Positions 25,104 to 35,560 are shown, counted from the stretch's first letter. The stretch is 64,000 bases of DNA from Flavobacteriales bacterium (GCA_002714185.1 PAWM01000016.1:15885-79884), one strand, 5' to 3'. Notes: generated from the letters alone by a model not told the origin. Program-made: numbers and translations.

Positions 25104-25896
25104 AATTATTATAATAACCTGCTTGATTATATTATTATTTACCAATAATATAGCAGGTCAAAGCCGTGAACTAGGGCTATTTATAGGTGGAAGCTTATTT
25201 CATGGTGATGTAGGATATTTAAATGCCGAATCATCAATAATTCAAACCAAAACATCTTTCGGCTTTAAAGTTCAAAGAAATCTAAATTACCATTTTGGTC
25301 TTAATCTTTCTGCTAATCACGGTGAATTGTTTGCTGATGACATTTTAAGTTCTGATATCTATAGAGTTAATCGAGGATTACATTTTAAATCAAAAATTAC
25401 TGAAATTGCACTAATATCTGAACTCAACTTTCGTCCATACATGAGTTACAATACAGAATATAATCGTACACCATATGTTTTTGCTGGTGTTGCAAAATAC
25501 TTTTACAACCCAAAAGCACAAGGACCAGATGGAAATTGGTACTCTTTAAGGCCATTAAACAATGAAGGACAAGGTTCTACTATATACCCTGAAAGAGAAG
25601 TGTACAAATTACACGGAGTATCAATTCCGTTTGGTGTTGGATATAAATTTAATTTATATGAGTTCATTACATTATCATTCAGTATGAGTTGGAGAATAAC
25701 ATTCAATGATTATATTGATGATGTAAGTACAACGTATATTGAACAAAATAAACCAGAAAATCAATCTGATAATAATTTGACTCAAGGTTTTCAAAGAGGG
25801 AATCCTTATGACAATGATAAATATGGTTTTGTTGGTCTAAGTATTACATATAGTATAAAAGATCCTCAAAAAGGGTGCACTGATATCGTTTATTAA
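25087..25896 (+). CDS. DUF6089 outer-membrane beta-barrel protein
   Basis: A 269-residue exported protein. The signal peptide runs to about residue 25 (NNIAGQ). The mature part alternates hydrophobic and polar residues with aromatic girdles, including ELGLFIGGSLFHGDVG at the start and KYGFVGLSITYSIKD near the end, consistent with a small barrel of about eight strands. This family regularly lies between nadK and uppS in Flavobacteriia. The function is unknown. The next gene begins immediately after its stop codon, implying tight coupling with envelope synthesis genes. Confidence 0.82.
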   Translation: MKYKNKIIIITCLIILLFTNNIAGQSRELGLFIGGSLFHGDVGYLNAESSIIQTKTSFGFKVQRNLNYHFGLNLSANHGELFADDILSSDIYRVNRGLHFKSKITEIALISELNFRPYMSYNTEYNRTPYVFAGVAKYFYNPKAQGPDGNWYSLRPLNNEGQGSTIYPEREVYKLHGVSIPFGVGYKFNLYEFITLSFSMSWRITFNDYIDDVSTTYIEQNKPENQSDNNLTQGFQRGNPYDNDKYGFVGLSITYSIKDPQKGCTDIVY

Positions 25897-26637
25897 ATGA
25901 ATGTAGAGATTAATAAAAATAATATTCCAAAACACATTGCCATAATTATGGATGGTAATGGTCGGTGGGCAAAAGAAAAAGGGAAAAAAAGATTTTTTGG
26001 ACACATCGAAGGTGTTAAAGCAGTAAAAAAAATTGTAGAGAGTTGTATAAAAATTAACATTAAATACTTAACACTATTTACTTTTTCAAAAGAAAATTGG
26101 AAGAGACCAAGAAGGGAAGTTAATATGTTAATGAATCTTTTTATTGCAACTATTAAAGAAAATAAACATCATTTACTTAGTAAGAAAGTAAAAATCAATA
26201 TAATTGGGTCAATTGAAGACCTCCCAAAAAATTGTCAAATTGCTCTGAAAGAAATGGTGCTTGCGACAAAAAATAATTCAGGATTAACACTTACCTTAGC
26301 ATTAAGTTATAGTTCAAGATTTGAAATATTAGAAGCTGTTAAAAAAATATTAGAATTGAAAATAAACAAAAAACAAATTGATTTAACTGAGAAATTATTT
26401 GAAAGTTATTTACAAACCTACAATTTACCAGAGCCTGAATTATTAATTCGAACCAGTGGAGAGAAAAGGATAAGTAATTTCTTATTATGGCAAATTGCAT
26501 TTTCAGAATTGTATTTTAGCAAAAAAAAATGGCCTGATTTTGATGAAGAAGAATTATATATGGCTATTTTTGAATACCAAAAACGAGAGAGACGATTTGG
26601 AAAAACAACAGAACAAATAAATAATGAAATTATTTAA
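25897..26637 (+). CDS. uppS: Isoprenyl transferase (undecaprenyl diphosphate synthase)
   Basis: A 246-residue cis-prenyltransferase making the C55 lipid carrier for peptidoglycan and O-antigen. The catalytic aspartate is Asp19 in IIMDGNGRWA; other blocks are FGHIEGVKAVKKIVE, LTLFTFSKENWKRP, ELLIRTSGEKRISNFLLWQ and FSELYFSKKKWPDF. All family regions are intact and length is normal. It overlaps bamA by 14 bases. Confidence 0.95.
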   Translation: MNVEINKNNIPKHIAIIMDGNGRWAKEKGKKRFFGHIEGVKAVKKIVESCIKINIKYLTLFTFSKENWKRPRREVNMLMNLFIATIKENKHHLLSKKVKINIIGSIEDLPKNCQIALKEMVLATKNNSGLTLTLALSYSSRFEILEAVKKILELKINKKQIDLTEKLFESYLQTYNLPEPELLIRTSGEKRISNFLLWQIAFSELYFSKKKWPDFDEEELYMAIFEYQKRERRFGKTTEQINNEII

Positions 26638-29140
26638 ATTACTTTTAACCATATTATTCCCTTATTTCATAGTTTTTGGACAAACAAGAAATAATGATTT
26701 TCAACAAATTGGACAACAATATATACTTGGAGACATTCAATTATCTGGAGATCATAACATTGATAAAAAATCTATTTTAAAGTTAATGGATATTTCAATT
26801 GGTCAAAAAATAACTATTCCTAGTGAGGAAATAACAAATGGTTTAAAAAATTTATGGAAACAAGATTTATTTTCTGATATACAAATATCGAAAATCCAAA
26901 AAGATAATAAAATTATTATACTTGACATTTATTTAGAATCATCACTTAGTTTATTAAAATTTAAATTTAATGGAATGAAAAAGAGTGATGAAGAAAACAT
27001 TAGGGAAAGACTAAGTTTCTTCCCAGGAATGGCTATTTCTCAAAATATAATTAATAACAGCAAACAAACAATTGAAAAATATTTTATTGAAAAAGGTTTC
27101 CTAAATACAAAATGTATTATAACCACTACACCTGATTCTACTAATAAAAGGAAAGTAATACTGGATTTTAGTTTAGAAAACAATAATCGTATCAAAATAA
27201 CGAAAATAAATTTTACTGGAAATAACAATATTAAATCATCTAAATTAAAAAAGGTGATGAAAGATACAAGAGAAACGGGATTGAGATATTTATTATCGAC
27301 TTCGAAATTTATTAAAGAAAATTTTTCATCTGATTTAAATAATATTATTAATCTATATCGTCAAAAAGGTTTTCGAGATGCATATATTGTCAATCAAAAT
27401 ACAAGTATTGAAAATGAATTAATAACATTAAATATCACTATTGATGAGGGGGAAAAATATTTTTTTGGAAATATTGATTGGCTAGGTAACACTAAATATG
27501 ACTCTGAAAAATTATCCAAAATATTAGGGATTAAATACGGGGATGTATTTGATGAGACTTTATTAGATTCACGATTAAATATGAGTGTCAATGGTGATGA
27601 TATAAGTGCACTATATATGGATGACGGATATCTTTTTTTTCAAGTCAATCCAGTTGAAACAAGCATTAATGAAAATAATTTTATTAATCTTGAAATGCAA
27701 ATTAAAGAGGGTAATCAAGCTACTATAAAAAATGTAACTGTCAAAGGAAATACAAAAACAAATGATCATGTAATTATTAGGGAAATAAGATCCTTGCCTG
27801 GAGAATTATTCAAACGATCTGATATAATTAGAACACAGGAAGAATTCAATAGACTTGGTTTTTTTAATCCTGAGGCACTCGGAGTTAATCCAATGCCTGA
27901 TCCAGAAACTGGAAATGTAGATATTGAATATATTGTTGAAGAAAAACCAGCAGATCAAATAGAAATGTCTGGTGGATATGGTGCCGGAAGATTTGTAGGA
28001 CAAATCGGTGTTAGCTTTAATAATTTTTCCACAAAAGGCATAAAGGATATGAGCACATGGTCTCCTCTACCTACAGGAGATGGTCAAAAAATACAATTAC
28101 AAGCACAATTTTATGGTACTGCTTACCAAACTTATAGAGTATTATTTCAAGAACCTTGGCTAGGTGGTAAAAAACCTAACTCATTTACATCATCATTCTT
28201 TTATTCGCAAAATACCCCTACTCAATATACTTCAGTAGTGGAAAATGATACAATATCTTTACAGTCTAGAATGGAGATGATTGGATTCAGTATAGGACTT
28301 GGTAAGCGACTTAAATGGCCTGATGATTATTTTACTCTTCACAATACTTTTAATATTAATAGATACGACACAGAAGAATGGATGGGAGGAGGTATTCCGC
28401 AGGGATTAAATGGTATTCAAACTGATGTTAATATTGCTTCTACTTTAAAAAGGAATTCAGTTTTTAATCCGATTTATCCTCGTTCCGGCTCTACTTTTTC
28501 TATAGGTTTAGAATTAACACCTCCTTATTCTCTATTTTCATCTAATAAAGATTATGCAAATATGGATGATAATAAAAAATTTAAATTACTAGAGTATTAT
28601 AAAATTAAAACAAGTGGAGAATGGTATAGTTCTATTGTTGGAAATTTAGTTTTAAAAACAAGATTTGAGTTTGGATTCATGTCTAGCTACAATAACGATA
28701 TTGGTATACCTCCATTTGGTCGATTTTATGTTGGAGGCGATATACTGTCTCACGGATATTCATTGTTTGGAAGAGAGAATGTTAGTGTCAGAGGATATGA
28801 TAGTCAATACTTATTAAGCTATCCTAATTCATATATACTTAGTGATTATCCTGGTATGCCTGTTTATAGTAAATATGTATTTGAATTTCGATATCCAATC
28901 TCTTTAAATCCTACTACCACAATATATGCACTTTGTTTTGCAGAAGGAGCAAATGCTTGGGAAGATATAAATTACTTTAAGCCATTTGAAGTTAAAAGAT
29001 CATTAGGGGTAGGACTACGAATTTTTATGCCTATGTTTGGGGTGATGGGGATAGATTTTGGTTATGGATTTGACACAGTAGATCAAACAGGAACAAAAAG
29101 TGGATGGGTTCCACAATTTACAATTGGTCAACAATTTTAA
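26624..29140 (+). CDS. bamA: Outer membrane protein assembly factor BamA
   Basis: An 838-residue Omp85 protein. A signal peptide (1-20) precedes repeated POTRA domains (about 28-430; for example GDIQLSGDHNIDKKSILKL, ITKINFTGNNNIKSSKLKKV and ATIKNVTVKGNTKTNDHVII). The C-terminal 16-stranded barrel (about 445-838) contains the lid-loop motif VRGYDSQ and ends with FTIGQQF, with a terminal Phe. It inserts barrels into the outer membrane. Placement between uppS and two skp-like genes is the standard Bacteroidota order. Confidence 0.95.
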   Translation: MKLFKLLLTILFPYFIVFGQTRNNDFQQIGQQYILGDIQLSGDHNIDKKSILKLMDISIGQKITIPSEEITNGLKNLWKQDLFSDIQISKIQKDNKIIILDIYLESSLSLLKFKFNGMKKSDEENIRERLSFFPGMAISQNIINNSKQTIEKYFIEKGFLNTKCIITTTPDSTNKRKVILDFSLENNNRIKITKINFTGNNNIKSSKLKKVMKDTRETGLRYLLSTSKFIKENFSSDLNNIINLYRQKGFRDAYIVNQNTSIENELITLNITIDEGEKYFFGNIDWLGNTKYDSEKLSKILGIKYGDVFDETLLDSRLNMSVNGDDISALYMDDGYLFFQVNPVETSINENNFINLEMQIKEGNQATIKNVTVKGNTKTNDHVIIREIRSLPGELFKRSDIIRTQEEFNRLGFFNPEALGVNPMPDPETGNVDIEYIVEEKPADQIEMSGGYGAGRFVGQIGVSFNNFSTKGIKDMSTWSPLPTGDGQKIQLQAQFYGTAYQTYRVLFQEPWLGGKKPNSFTSSFFYSQNTPTQYTSVVENDTISLQSRMEMIGFSIGLGKRLKWPDDYFTLHNTFNINRYDTEEWMGGGIPQGLNGIQTDVNIASTLKRNSVFNPIYPRSGSTFSIGLELTPPYSLFSSNKDYANMDDNKKFKLLEYYKIKTSGEWYSSIVGNLVLKTRFEFGFMSSYNNDIGIPPFGRFYVGGDILSHGYSLFGRENVSVRGYDSQYLLSYPNSYILSDYPGMPVYSKYVFEFRYPISLNPTTTIYALCFAEGANAWEDINYFKPFEVKRSLGVGLRIFMPMFGVMGIDFGYGFDTVDQTGTKSGWVPQFTIGQQF

Positions 29141-29163
29141 TTTATATAAATTTGCTCAAAATT

Positions 29164-29667
29164 ATGAAAAAGTTATTTATCATTTTTATTATGTTCACTT
29201 CCTTATCAATATATGGACAAAATATTGTTTATGTAGACAGTAAGTACATTTTAGAAAATATCCCTGAATTTAATACTGCTCAAGAGGAACTTAGCAAATT
29301 ATCAATAGAATGGGAGGAAGAATTAGATTTACTAAAAGAGGAGATAGCCCGACTATATCGTAAATATCAAGCAGAACAATACTTACTTCCTGAAGAAACT
29401 AAAAGAAATAGAGAAGAACAAATTATTCAAAAAGAGCAAGAAATTAAATTAATTACTAAACAAAGATTTGGGCCAGAGGGAGAATTGTATCAAAAACAAG
29501 ATCAACTAATTCGACCAATACAAGATTTAATTTATAAAGCGATTGCAAATTTCGCAGAAGAGGGAAAATACGACATCATATTTGACAAGTCATCTGACTT
29601 AATTATGTTATTTTCTAATGACGAATTAGATAAAAGTGATGAAGTACTTAAAAAACTAGGTTATTAA
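29164..29667 (+). CDS. OmpH/Skp family periplasmic chaperone (first copy)
   Basis: A 167-residue protein from the preferred ATG (MKKLFIIFIMFTSLSIYGQ, a clean signal peptide). An upstream frame extension reads through the bamA-skp gap and is not a plausible N-terminus. The mature protein starts VYVDSKYILENIPEF, then forms a long coiled-coil region (about 40-115) before the terminal strand segment KYDIIFDKSSDLIMLFSN. Skp trimers shield unfolded outer-membrane proteins in the periplasm for BamA. It is followed by a paralogue, so the two may form mixed trimers. Confidence 0.88.
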   Translation: MKKLFIIFIMFTSLSIYGQNIVYVDSKYILENIPEFNTAQEELSKLSIEWEEELDLLKEEIARLYRKYQAEQYLLPEETKRNREEQIIQKEQEIKLITKQRFGPEGELYQKQDQLIRPIQDLIYKAIANFAEEGKYDIIFDKSSDLIMLFSNDELDKSDEVLKKLGY

Positions 29668-29687
29668 TATTAAAAAAACTTTATACA

Positions 29688-30194
29688 ATGAAACTTAAAT
29701 TTATTTCAATAATTACAATTTTATTAATTAGTATGACAACATTTGGTCAACAATTATTTGGCCATGTAAATTCTCAAGAAATTCTAAATGCAATGCCTGA
29801 AGCAGCAACTGCACAATTAGCATTACAAGAAGAGCTAGAGGGCCTTCAAGAACAAGGACAAATTATGATGCAAGAATTTGAATCACAACAAAAAGATTTT
29901 CAAATTAATCAAGAGAACATGAATGAAGCCGTGAGGAATGATAAACTAAAGAGCTTAGAAAACTTACAAGAAAGAATTATGTTATTTGAACAATCTGCCG
30001 AACAAAGTATTCAAATGAAACAAGCTGAATTGTTTGAACCAATTTTAACAAAAATTCAAAATGCAATTGACGAAGTAGCAAAAGAAAATGAATATGCATA
30101 TATATTTGACCTTGTTGGATTACAGGGAGGGGTAGTTTACAAAAACGACACTTATGATGTAACCCTTTTAGTTAAGAAAAAACTTAACTTATAG
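29688..30194 (+). CDS. OmpH/Skp family periplasmic chaperone (second copy)
   Basis: A 168-residue paralogue of the preceding gene. A signal peptide (1-20, ending TTFGQ) is followed by FGHVNSQEILNAMPEAATAQ and a glutamine- and glutamate-rich coiled coil. The C-terminal EYAYIFDLVGLQGGVVYKND returns to the body domain. It lies 20 bases after the first copy. Tandem Skp genes downstream of bamA are usual in the phylum. Confidence 0.9.
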   Translation: MKLKFISIITILLISMTTFGQQLFGHVNSQEILNAMPEAATAQLALQEELEGLQEQGQIMMQEFESQQKDFQINQENMNEAVRNDKLKSLENLQERIMLFEQSAEQSIQMKQAELFEPILTKIQNAIDEVAKENEYAYIFDLVGLQGGVVYKNDTYDVTLLVKKKLNL

Positions 30195-30209
30195 AATTAC
30201 ATACTGATT

Positions 30210-31019
30210 TTGCATCGAGATAACCCTATAGGAATATTTGATTCAGGCATTGGTGGACTTACTGTAGCGCATGCTATAAATAAAGTTCTACCTAATGAAA
30301 AATTAATTTATTTCGGGGATATTCAACATCTTCCTTACGGCAATAAATCATCAAATAAAATACTAAACTATAGTGAGAAAATAGTAGATTTTCTTATAAA
30401 GAAAAAATGTAAAGCTATTATAATTGCATGTAATAGTGCATCGGCTATTTCATATAAATTACTTAAAAAAAAAGTATCTAGTAAATGTCTACTGTTTAAT
30501 GTGATTGACCCAGTGGTCAAAGAAGTGATAAATAATAAATCTATAAAAAATATTGGTGTTATTGGAACATTAGCTACAATCAAAACTGACATCTATAAAA
30601 CTTCAATTGAAAAAAAAAGATCAGATGTTAATGTGTTTTCATTAGCAACTCCTTTGCTAGCAAGCTTAATAGAGGAAGATGATAATCAATTGTACAAAAA
30701 AGGAATTATTGAATCATATTTGTCACATAAAAATTTGAAAAATATCGATTCTCTAATTTTAGGATGCACTCATTATCCAATGATTCAATCAAAAATTGCA
30801 ACACACTACAAAAAGAAAATAATAATACTTAATACTTTAAAATATATTGGATATGAAGTCTATATGAAATTGAAAACTAAAAATTTATTGAATTCAAATA
30901 ATCATAATTCACCAAAACATAATTTTTATGTTTCTGATTATACTGAAAATTTTCAAAAAAAAACACAATTATTCTTTCCAACTGAAATAATTCTCAAGGA
31001 AGTAAATATCTTTTCTTAA
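30210..31019 (+). CDS. murI: Glutamate racemase
   Basis: A 269-residue cofactor-independent racemase supplying D-glutamate for peptidoglycan. The N-terminal IGIFDSGIGGLTV motif (7-19) and the two catalytic cysteines, Cys74 in ACNSAS and Cys186 in GCTHYP, are all present. The start must be TTG: no ATG or GTG lies upstream in frame before a poor region, and the next internal start would remove the substrate-binding motif. It ends the bamA operon. Confidence 0.93.
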   Translation: MHRDNPIGIFDSGIGGLTVAHAINKVLPNEKLIYFGDIQHLPYGNKSSNKILNYSEKIVDFLIKKKCKAIIIACNSASAISYKLLKKKVSSKCLLFNVIDPVVKEVINNKSIKNIGVIGTLATIKTDIYKTSIEKKRSDVNVFSLATPLLASLIEEDDNQLYKKGIIESYLSHKNLKNIDSLILGCTHYPMIQSKIATHYKKKIIILNTLKYIGYEVYMKLKTKNLLNSNNHNSPKHNFYVSDYTENFQKKTQLFFPTEIILKEVNIFS

Positions 31020-31083
31020 AATTATTATTAACTTAACTAAACATATTTTAAAATCTATTATAATTATTTTATAATTACATATT

Positions 31084-31662
31084 ATGATAAGTAAAACCCC
31101 ATTTGTAATATATTCTGAATCAACACCAAACCCTAGTGTTATGAAATTTGTTGCAAATAAAAATTTAACTAATAATTCAAAAGAAGCTCGTAATATTGAA
31201 GAGACAAAAGGTTGGCCATTACTTGAAAGTATATTTTCATTACCGTTTGTAAAAGAGATTTTTATATCTAATAACTATATTTCAATAAAAAAACACGATA
31301 CAGTTGAATGGATGGAAATTACAAATCATATTAGAATTTTTATTCAAGAAAAACTAAATAATAACACACAAGTTTGTAAGGAAAGATACATCAATACAGT
31401 TAAATCAAATACCAAAAAAAACAAATCTAACTTTTACATAGAAGTAGAAAATATTATTAATACTAGTATTAAAGCTAATATCCAAATGGATGGCGGTGAT
31501 ATTGAACTTATTTCATGTGATGATGGAATTATAAAAGTATTTTTAAAAGGTGCATGTAGTGGCTGTCCCTCATCACAAATAACTTTAAAAAATGGAATAG
31601 AAACTTTATTAAAAGATACATTTACTGATAAAATTAAAGAAGTAGTGGCTATAAACTCATAA
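31084..31662 (+). CDS. NifU/Nfu-type iron-sulfur scaffold protein
   Basis: A 192-residue protein with an N-terminal Nfu domain (about 7-90, with [18 protein letters not shown]) and a C-terminal NifU-like domain (about 117-185) carrying the cluster ligands Cys158 and Cys161 in [10 protein letters not shown]. Such proteins bind a [4Fe-4S] cluster at a dimer interface and hand it to target enzymes. A lysine- and asparagine-rich linker joins the two halves. It precedes purH by six bases; PurH needs no iron-sulfur cluster, so the link is probably only shared transcription. Confidence 0.88.
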   Translation: MISKTPFVIYSESTPNPSVMKFVANKNLTNNSKEARNIEETKGWPLLESIFSLPFVKEIFISNNYISIKKHDTVEWMEITNHIRIFIQEKLNNNTQVCKERYINTVKSNTKKNKSNFYIEVENIINTSIKANIQMDGGDIELISCDDGIIKVFLKGACSGCPSSQITLKNGIETLLKDTFTDKIKEVVAINS

Positions 31663-31668
31663 TAAAGA

Positions 31669-33198
31669 ATGAAAAAAATAAACAAAGTTCTCATATCAGT
31701 TTTTAATAAATCATCATTGTCCGATATACTAGGAACATTGAAAAAACACCAAATTGAAATCATTTCAACCGGCGGTACAAAAAAATTTATCGAAGATAAT
31801 GACATAAATGTTACATCAGTTGAGGATATAACTGAATATCCATCTATTTTAGGTGGAAGAGTTAAAACACTCCATCCAAAAATATTTGGAGGAATTCTAT
31901 CAAGAGATAGTAACAATCTAGATTCTGAAGATTTAAATAAATTCAATATTTCAAAAATTGATATGGTTATAGTTGATCTTTATCCATTTGAAGAAACTAT
32001 ATTGAACAAATCTTCACATAATGAAATTATTGAAAAAATTGATATTGGAGGTGTCTCATTAATCCGAGCAGCAGCAAAAAATTATAAAAATACTTTAGTT
32101 GTTCCATCTATAAATGAATTTCAAAATGCTATCGATTTAATTAATGAAAAAAATGGATTTAGTGAAATTAATGATCGATTTATTTTCGCTAAAAAAGCAT
32201 TCAATGTAACTCTAAATTATGAAAATGCTATATCCACATATTTTAATTTAAAAGACGACACAAACAATAATTTACCACATAAATTTAATTATGTTATTAA
32301 TGACTCTCACAAATTAAGATATGGTGAGAACCCTCATCAAGAGGGCAGGTATTATGGGAATTTAGAATTATTATTTGATCAGCTTAATGGTAAACAATTG
32401 TCTTATAATAATTTATTAGATATTGATTCTGCCGTCGAATTAATCAATGAGTTTAAAGAGCCATCTTTCGGTATACTAAAACATAATAATGCCTGCGGAT
32501 TTGCTTCAAATAATAATTTAGAAATGGCATGGGATCAGGCCTTACAAGGTGATCCAATTTCTGCATTTGGAGGAGTGCTCATAACTAATCAAAAAATTAA
32601 TATACAACTAGCCAAAAAAATCAATCAGCTATTTTTTGAAGTTTTAATATCACCAAGTTTTTCAGAAGAAGCACTAGAATTATTAAAAATTAAAAAAAAC
32701 CGCATTATTTTAAAGAAAAAAAATACTAAATTAGAAAGTATGTCATTTCGAACAGTTTTAAATGGAGTACTTTGTCAAAAAAAAGATTTAATATCCGATG
32801 AAATTAATTTGAATACAGTATCTAAAATAGATGTGTCTAAACACCAAATGACCGATTTAATATTTGCTAGTAAAATATGTAAACACACAAAATCAAATGC
32901 AATTGTACTAGCTAAAAATAATCAACTAATTGGTTCGGGGTGCGGACAAACTTCTAGGATTGATGCATTGAAACAAGCTATTTTGAAGGCAAAGAGCTTT
33001 GGGTTTTCTTTGGAGGGAGCTGTGATGGCATCTGATGCTTTTTTTCCTTTTCCTGATTGTGTGGAAATTGCTAAAAAAGAAGGCATCAATGCCGTTATTC
33101 AGCCTGGGGGCTCAAAAAATGATCAATTATCAATTGATTATTGTAATCAAAATGAAATGGCTATGATATTTACTGGAAATAGACACTTTAAACATTAA
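31669..33198 (+). CDS. purH: Bifunctional AICAR transformylase/IMP cyclohydrolase
   Basis: A 509-residue enzyme catalysing the last two steps of IMP synthesis. The N-terminal MGS-like cyclohydrolase domain (about 1-145) has IISTGGTKKFI and GGRVKTLHPKIFGGIL. The C-terminal transformylase has LRYGENPHQEG, the catalytic Lys-His in GILKHNNACGFA, and ASDAFFPFPD with the final GNRHFKH. The order purH-mreB-mreC-mreD-mrdA-rodA is conserved in many Bacteroidota. mreB begins five bases later. Confidence 0.96.
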   Translation: MKKINKVLISVFNKSSLSDILGTLKKHQIEIISTGGTKKFIEDNDINVTSVEDITEYPSILGGRVKTLHPKIFGGILSRDSNNLDSEDLNKFNISKIDMVIVDLYPFEETILNKSSHNEIIEKIDIGGVSLIRAAAKNYKNTLVVPSINEFQNAIDLINEKNGFSEINDRFIFAKKAFNVTLNYENAISTYFNLKDDTNNNLPHKFNYVINDSHKLRYGENPHQEGRYYGNLELLFDQLNGKQLSYNNLLDIDSAVELINEFKEPSFGILKHNNACGFASNNNLEMAWDQALQGDPISAFGGVLITNQKINIQLAKKINQLFFEVLISPSFSEEALELLKIKKNRIILKKKNTKLESMSFRTVLNGVLCQKKDLISDEINLNTVSKIDVSKHQMTDLIFASKICKHTKSNAIVLAKNNQLIGSGCGQTSRIDALKQAILKAKSFGFSLEGAVMASDAFFPFPDCVEIAKKEGINAVIQPGGSKNDQLSIDYCNQNEMAMIFTGNRHFKH

Positions 33199-33203
33199 AA
33201 ATT

Positions 33204-34244
33204 GTGAGAATATTAGATTTTTTTACCGAGGACATTGCTATTGATTTAGGGACAGCAAATACTTTAATTATACATAATGACAAAGTTATTGTTGATGAAC
33301 CATCAATAGTTGCAACAGAGCTAAGAACAGGTAAAGTCATTGCAGTTGGCAAAAAAGCACAACAAATGCATGGTAAAGCTCATAAAGGAATTGAAACAAA
33401 TCGCCCACTGAAAGATGGTGTAATTGCAGATTTTGATGCAGCAGAACAAATGATAAAAGAGTTTATTAAAAGCATCCCTTCACTACAAAATAAATTATGG
33501 TCACCTTCTTTAAGAATGGTTATTTGTATTCCTTCAGGAATTACAGAGGTAGAAAAGAGAGCTGTAAGAGATTCTGCAGAAATTTCTGGTGCTAAAGAAG
33601 TTTATTTAATTCACGAGCCTATGGCTGCGGCAATAGGAATGGGCATTGAAGTTCAAGAACCGCGCGGAAATATGATTATTGACATTGGAGGAGGAACGAC
33701 AGAAATTGCTGTTTTATCTTTAGGAGGTATTGTAAAAGATAAATCCATAAAAGTAGCTGGAGATATTTTCACATCAGATATTGAATACTTCATGAGAAAA
33801 AGTCATAACTTAGTCATCGGAGAACGTTCTGCTGAAAGAATAAAAATTGAAGTAGGATCTGCACTTGAGAATTTAGAAAACACCGACAAAGAAATTCCAG
33901 ATGACTGGGAAGTTCAGGGAAGAGATCAAACAACAGGGAAACCTAAAGCTGTAAAAGTTTCATATAAAGAAATTGCACGAGCACTAGATGCCTCCATAAA
34001 ACAAATAGAGGATGCTATAATGCAAGCTCTTGCGATGACACCTCCTGAATTAGCAGCAGATATTTACAATAGTGGAATTTATCTTGCAGGTGGTGGAGCT
34101 ATGTTACGTGGTTTAGATGCAAGAATAAAAAATAAAACTGACCTACCGGTTTATGTTGGTGAAGATCCATTGAGAGCTGTTGTTAGAGGAACAGGTATCG
34201 CACTGAAAAATATTGAACAATATGATGGTGTTTTAATGAGGTAA
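33204..34244 (+). CDS. mreB: Rod shape-determining protein MreB
   Basis: A 346-residue actin-like filament protein that positions the elongation peptidoglycan machinery. Actin-fold motifs are IAIDLGTANTLI (phosphate 1), IHEPMAAAIG and MIIDIGGGTTEIAVLSLGG (phosphate 2), and GIYLAGGGAMLRGL (adenosine). The start is GTG, giving MRILDFFTEDIAIDLG, which matches the family N-terminus. It follows purH and leads mreC by four bases. Predicted cells are rod-shaped. Confidence 0.96.
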   Translation: MRILDFFTEDIAIDLGTANTLIIHNDKVIVDEPSIVATELRTGKVIAVGKKAQQMHGKAHKGIETNRPLKDGVIADFDAAEQMIKEFIKSIPSLQNKLWSPSLRMVICIPSGITEVEKRAVRDSAEISGAKEVYLIHEPMAAAIGMGIEVQEPRGNMIIDIGGGTTEIAVLSLGGIVKDKSIKVAGDIFTSDIEYFMRKSHNLVIGERSAERIKIEVGSALENLENTDKEIPDDWEVQGRDQTTGKPKAVKVSYKEIARALDASIKQIEDAIMQALAMTPPELAADIYNSGIYLAGGGAMLRGLDARIKNKTDLPVYVGEDPLRAVVRGTGIALKNIEQYDGVLMR

Positions 34245-34248
34245 ATAT

Positions 34249-35073
34249 ATGAGTAGAATTCTTCAAATACTGATAAAAAATCATGTATTTCTCCTATTCT
34301 TTTTTTTAGCAATAGTTTCATTGAAAATGATTACATCAAATAGTTTTGTTGCCGAATCCCATTATTCAAAAAAAATCACAGAAATAAGATCAAAATTTTT
34401 TCTAAAAGAAAAATTAATTACAGAATACTTCTCTCTAAGATCAAAAAATATCAATTTAAACCAATCTAATCAAGAACTATTTAAAAAAAATATACAATTA
34501 AATAATCAAATTAAAAGTTTGATGAATAGTGAAAAAATACAAATAAGTACTGATTCTATTAATATTATACAAGGGAAAATCATAAAAAACTCTTGGAATA
34601 AAAAAAAAAATTATATAACAATAACTTCTGGATCTATCGACAGTGTGAAAAGTAATATGGGTGTAATAGATAGCAATAATCACCTAATTGGTATTACCCA
34701 CACAATTAGCAATAATTTTAGTACTATTATAAGTCTCCTTCATATTGATCTTATGATTAGTGCAAAGATTAATAATAGCGGACACTATGGGACTTTAAGC
34801 TGGGATGGAAGAAATCCAAAAGTAATGCAACTACATGATATACCTAAACATGCAAATATTAAAAAAGGCGATACAATAATCACCAGCGGATATTCAAACA
34901 TACTCCCTGAAGATATTAAAATAGGAAAAGTATTAAACTATGAAAATGAAAAAAACACAAACTTTTTAAATATTTGTGTTGATTTATTTGTTGATTTTAC
35001 CAATATTGAATTTGTTTATATAATAGATTCTAAATTCCAATCAGAACGAGAAATACTTGAAAAAAATCTATAA
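34249..35073 (+). CDS. mreC: Rod shape-determining protein MreC
   Basis: A 274-residue periplasmic bitopic protein. One N-terminal helix (about 10-28), a coiled-coil stretch (about 55-95) and a beta-rich C-terminal half with DSNNHLIGITHTISNNFSTI and IKKGDTIITSGYSNILPEDI are family-typical. MreC links MreB to PBP2. It overlaps mreD by 17 bases if the TTG start is used for mreD. Confidence 0.92.
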   Translation: MSRILQILIKNHVFLLFFFLAIVSLKMITSNSFVAESHYSKKITEIRSKFFLKEKLITEYFSLRSKNINLNQSNQELFKKNIQLNNQIKSLMNSEKIQISTDSINIIQGKIIKNSWNKKKNYITITSGSIDSVKSNMGVIDSNNHLIGITHTISNNFSTIISLLHIDLMISAKINNSGHYGTLSWDGRNPKVMQLHDIPKHANIKKGDTIITSGYSNILPEDIKIGKVLNYENEKNTNFLNICVDLFVDFTNIEFVYIIDSKFQSEREILEKNL

Positions 35074-35560
35074 ATTTAAGAATGTGAAGTTATTTTTTTG
35101 GGCAATTTTTATTCAAATCATTATTTTAAATAATATTCAACTAAGTGGATATATTAATCCATATTATTATTTAATTTTTATTCTCTCAATTCCTAATAAA
35201 ACATCAAATGCTGGAATACTTATATTAAGTTTCCTAATTGGTCTTGTTATAGATATTTTTTCAAATTCATATGGAATACATTCATTTGCAAGTGTAACAA
35301 TTGCTTATATACGAATTATATGGTCATCTAAAATTATACATACAAAGACAGAAGATGACCTAGATATAAATAATCTACCAATAAATTTATTTTTACCAAA
35401 GGCATTTATCTTTATTATTATACATCACTTTATTCTATTCTTTCTAGAAAGATGGTCTTTAAACGATATTTTTTCTATAATCGAAATAACATTTATAAGT
35501 AGTCTTTTTACATTCGTTTTATTTATTATACACAAACTATTTAGTGCTAATAGAATATGA
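35057..35560 (+). CDS. mreD: Rod shape-determining protein MreD
   Basis: A 167-residue membrane protein with about five helices, typical for MreD in length and hydrophobicity. Recognisable parts are GLVIDIFSNSYGIHSFASVT and the following RIIW. The start is not ATG: TTG at 35057 overlaps mreC, and GTG at 35084 is an alternative that would shorten the protein by nine residues. It ends in TGA overlapping the mrdA ATG by four bases. Confidence 0.88.
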   Translation: MKKIYKFKNVKLFFWAIFIQIIILNNIQLSGYINPYYYLIFILSIPNKTSNAGILILSFLIGLVIDIFSNSYGIHSFASVTIAYIRIIWSSKIIHTKTEDDLDINNLPINLFLPKAFIFIIIHHFILFFLERWSLNDIFSIIEITFISSLFTFVLFIIHKLFSANRI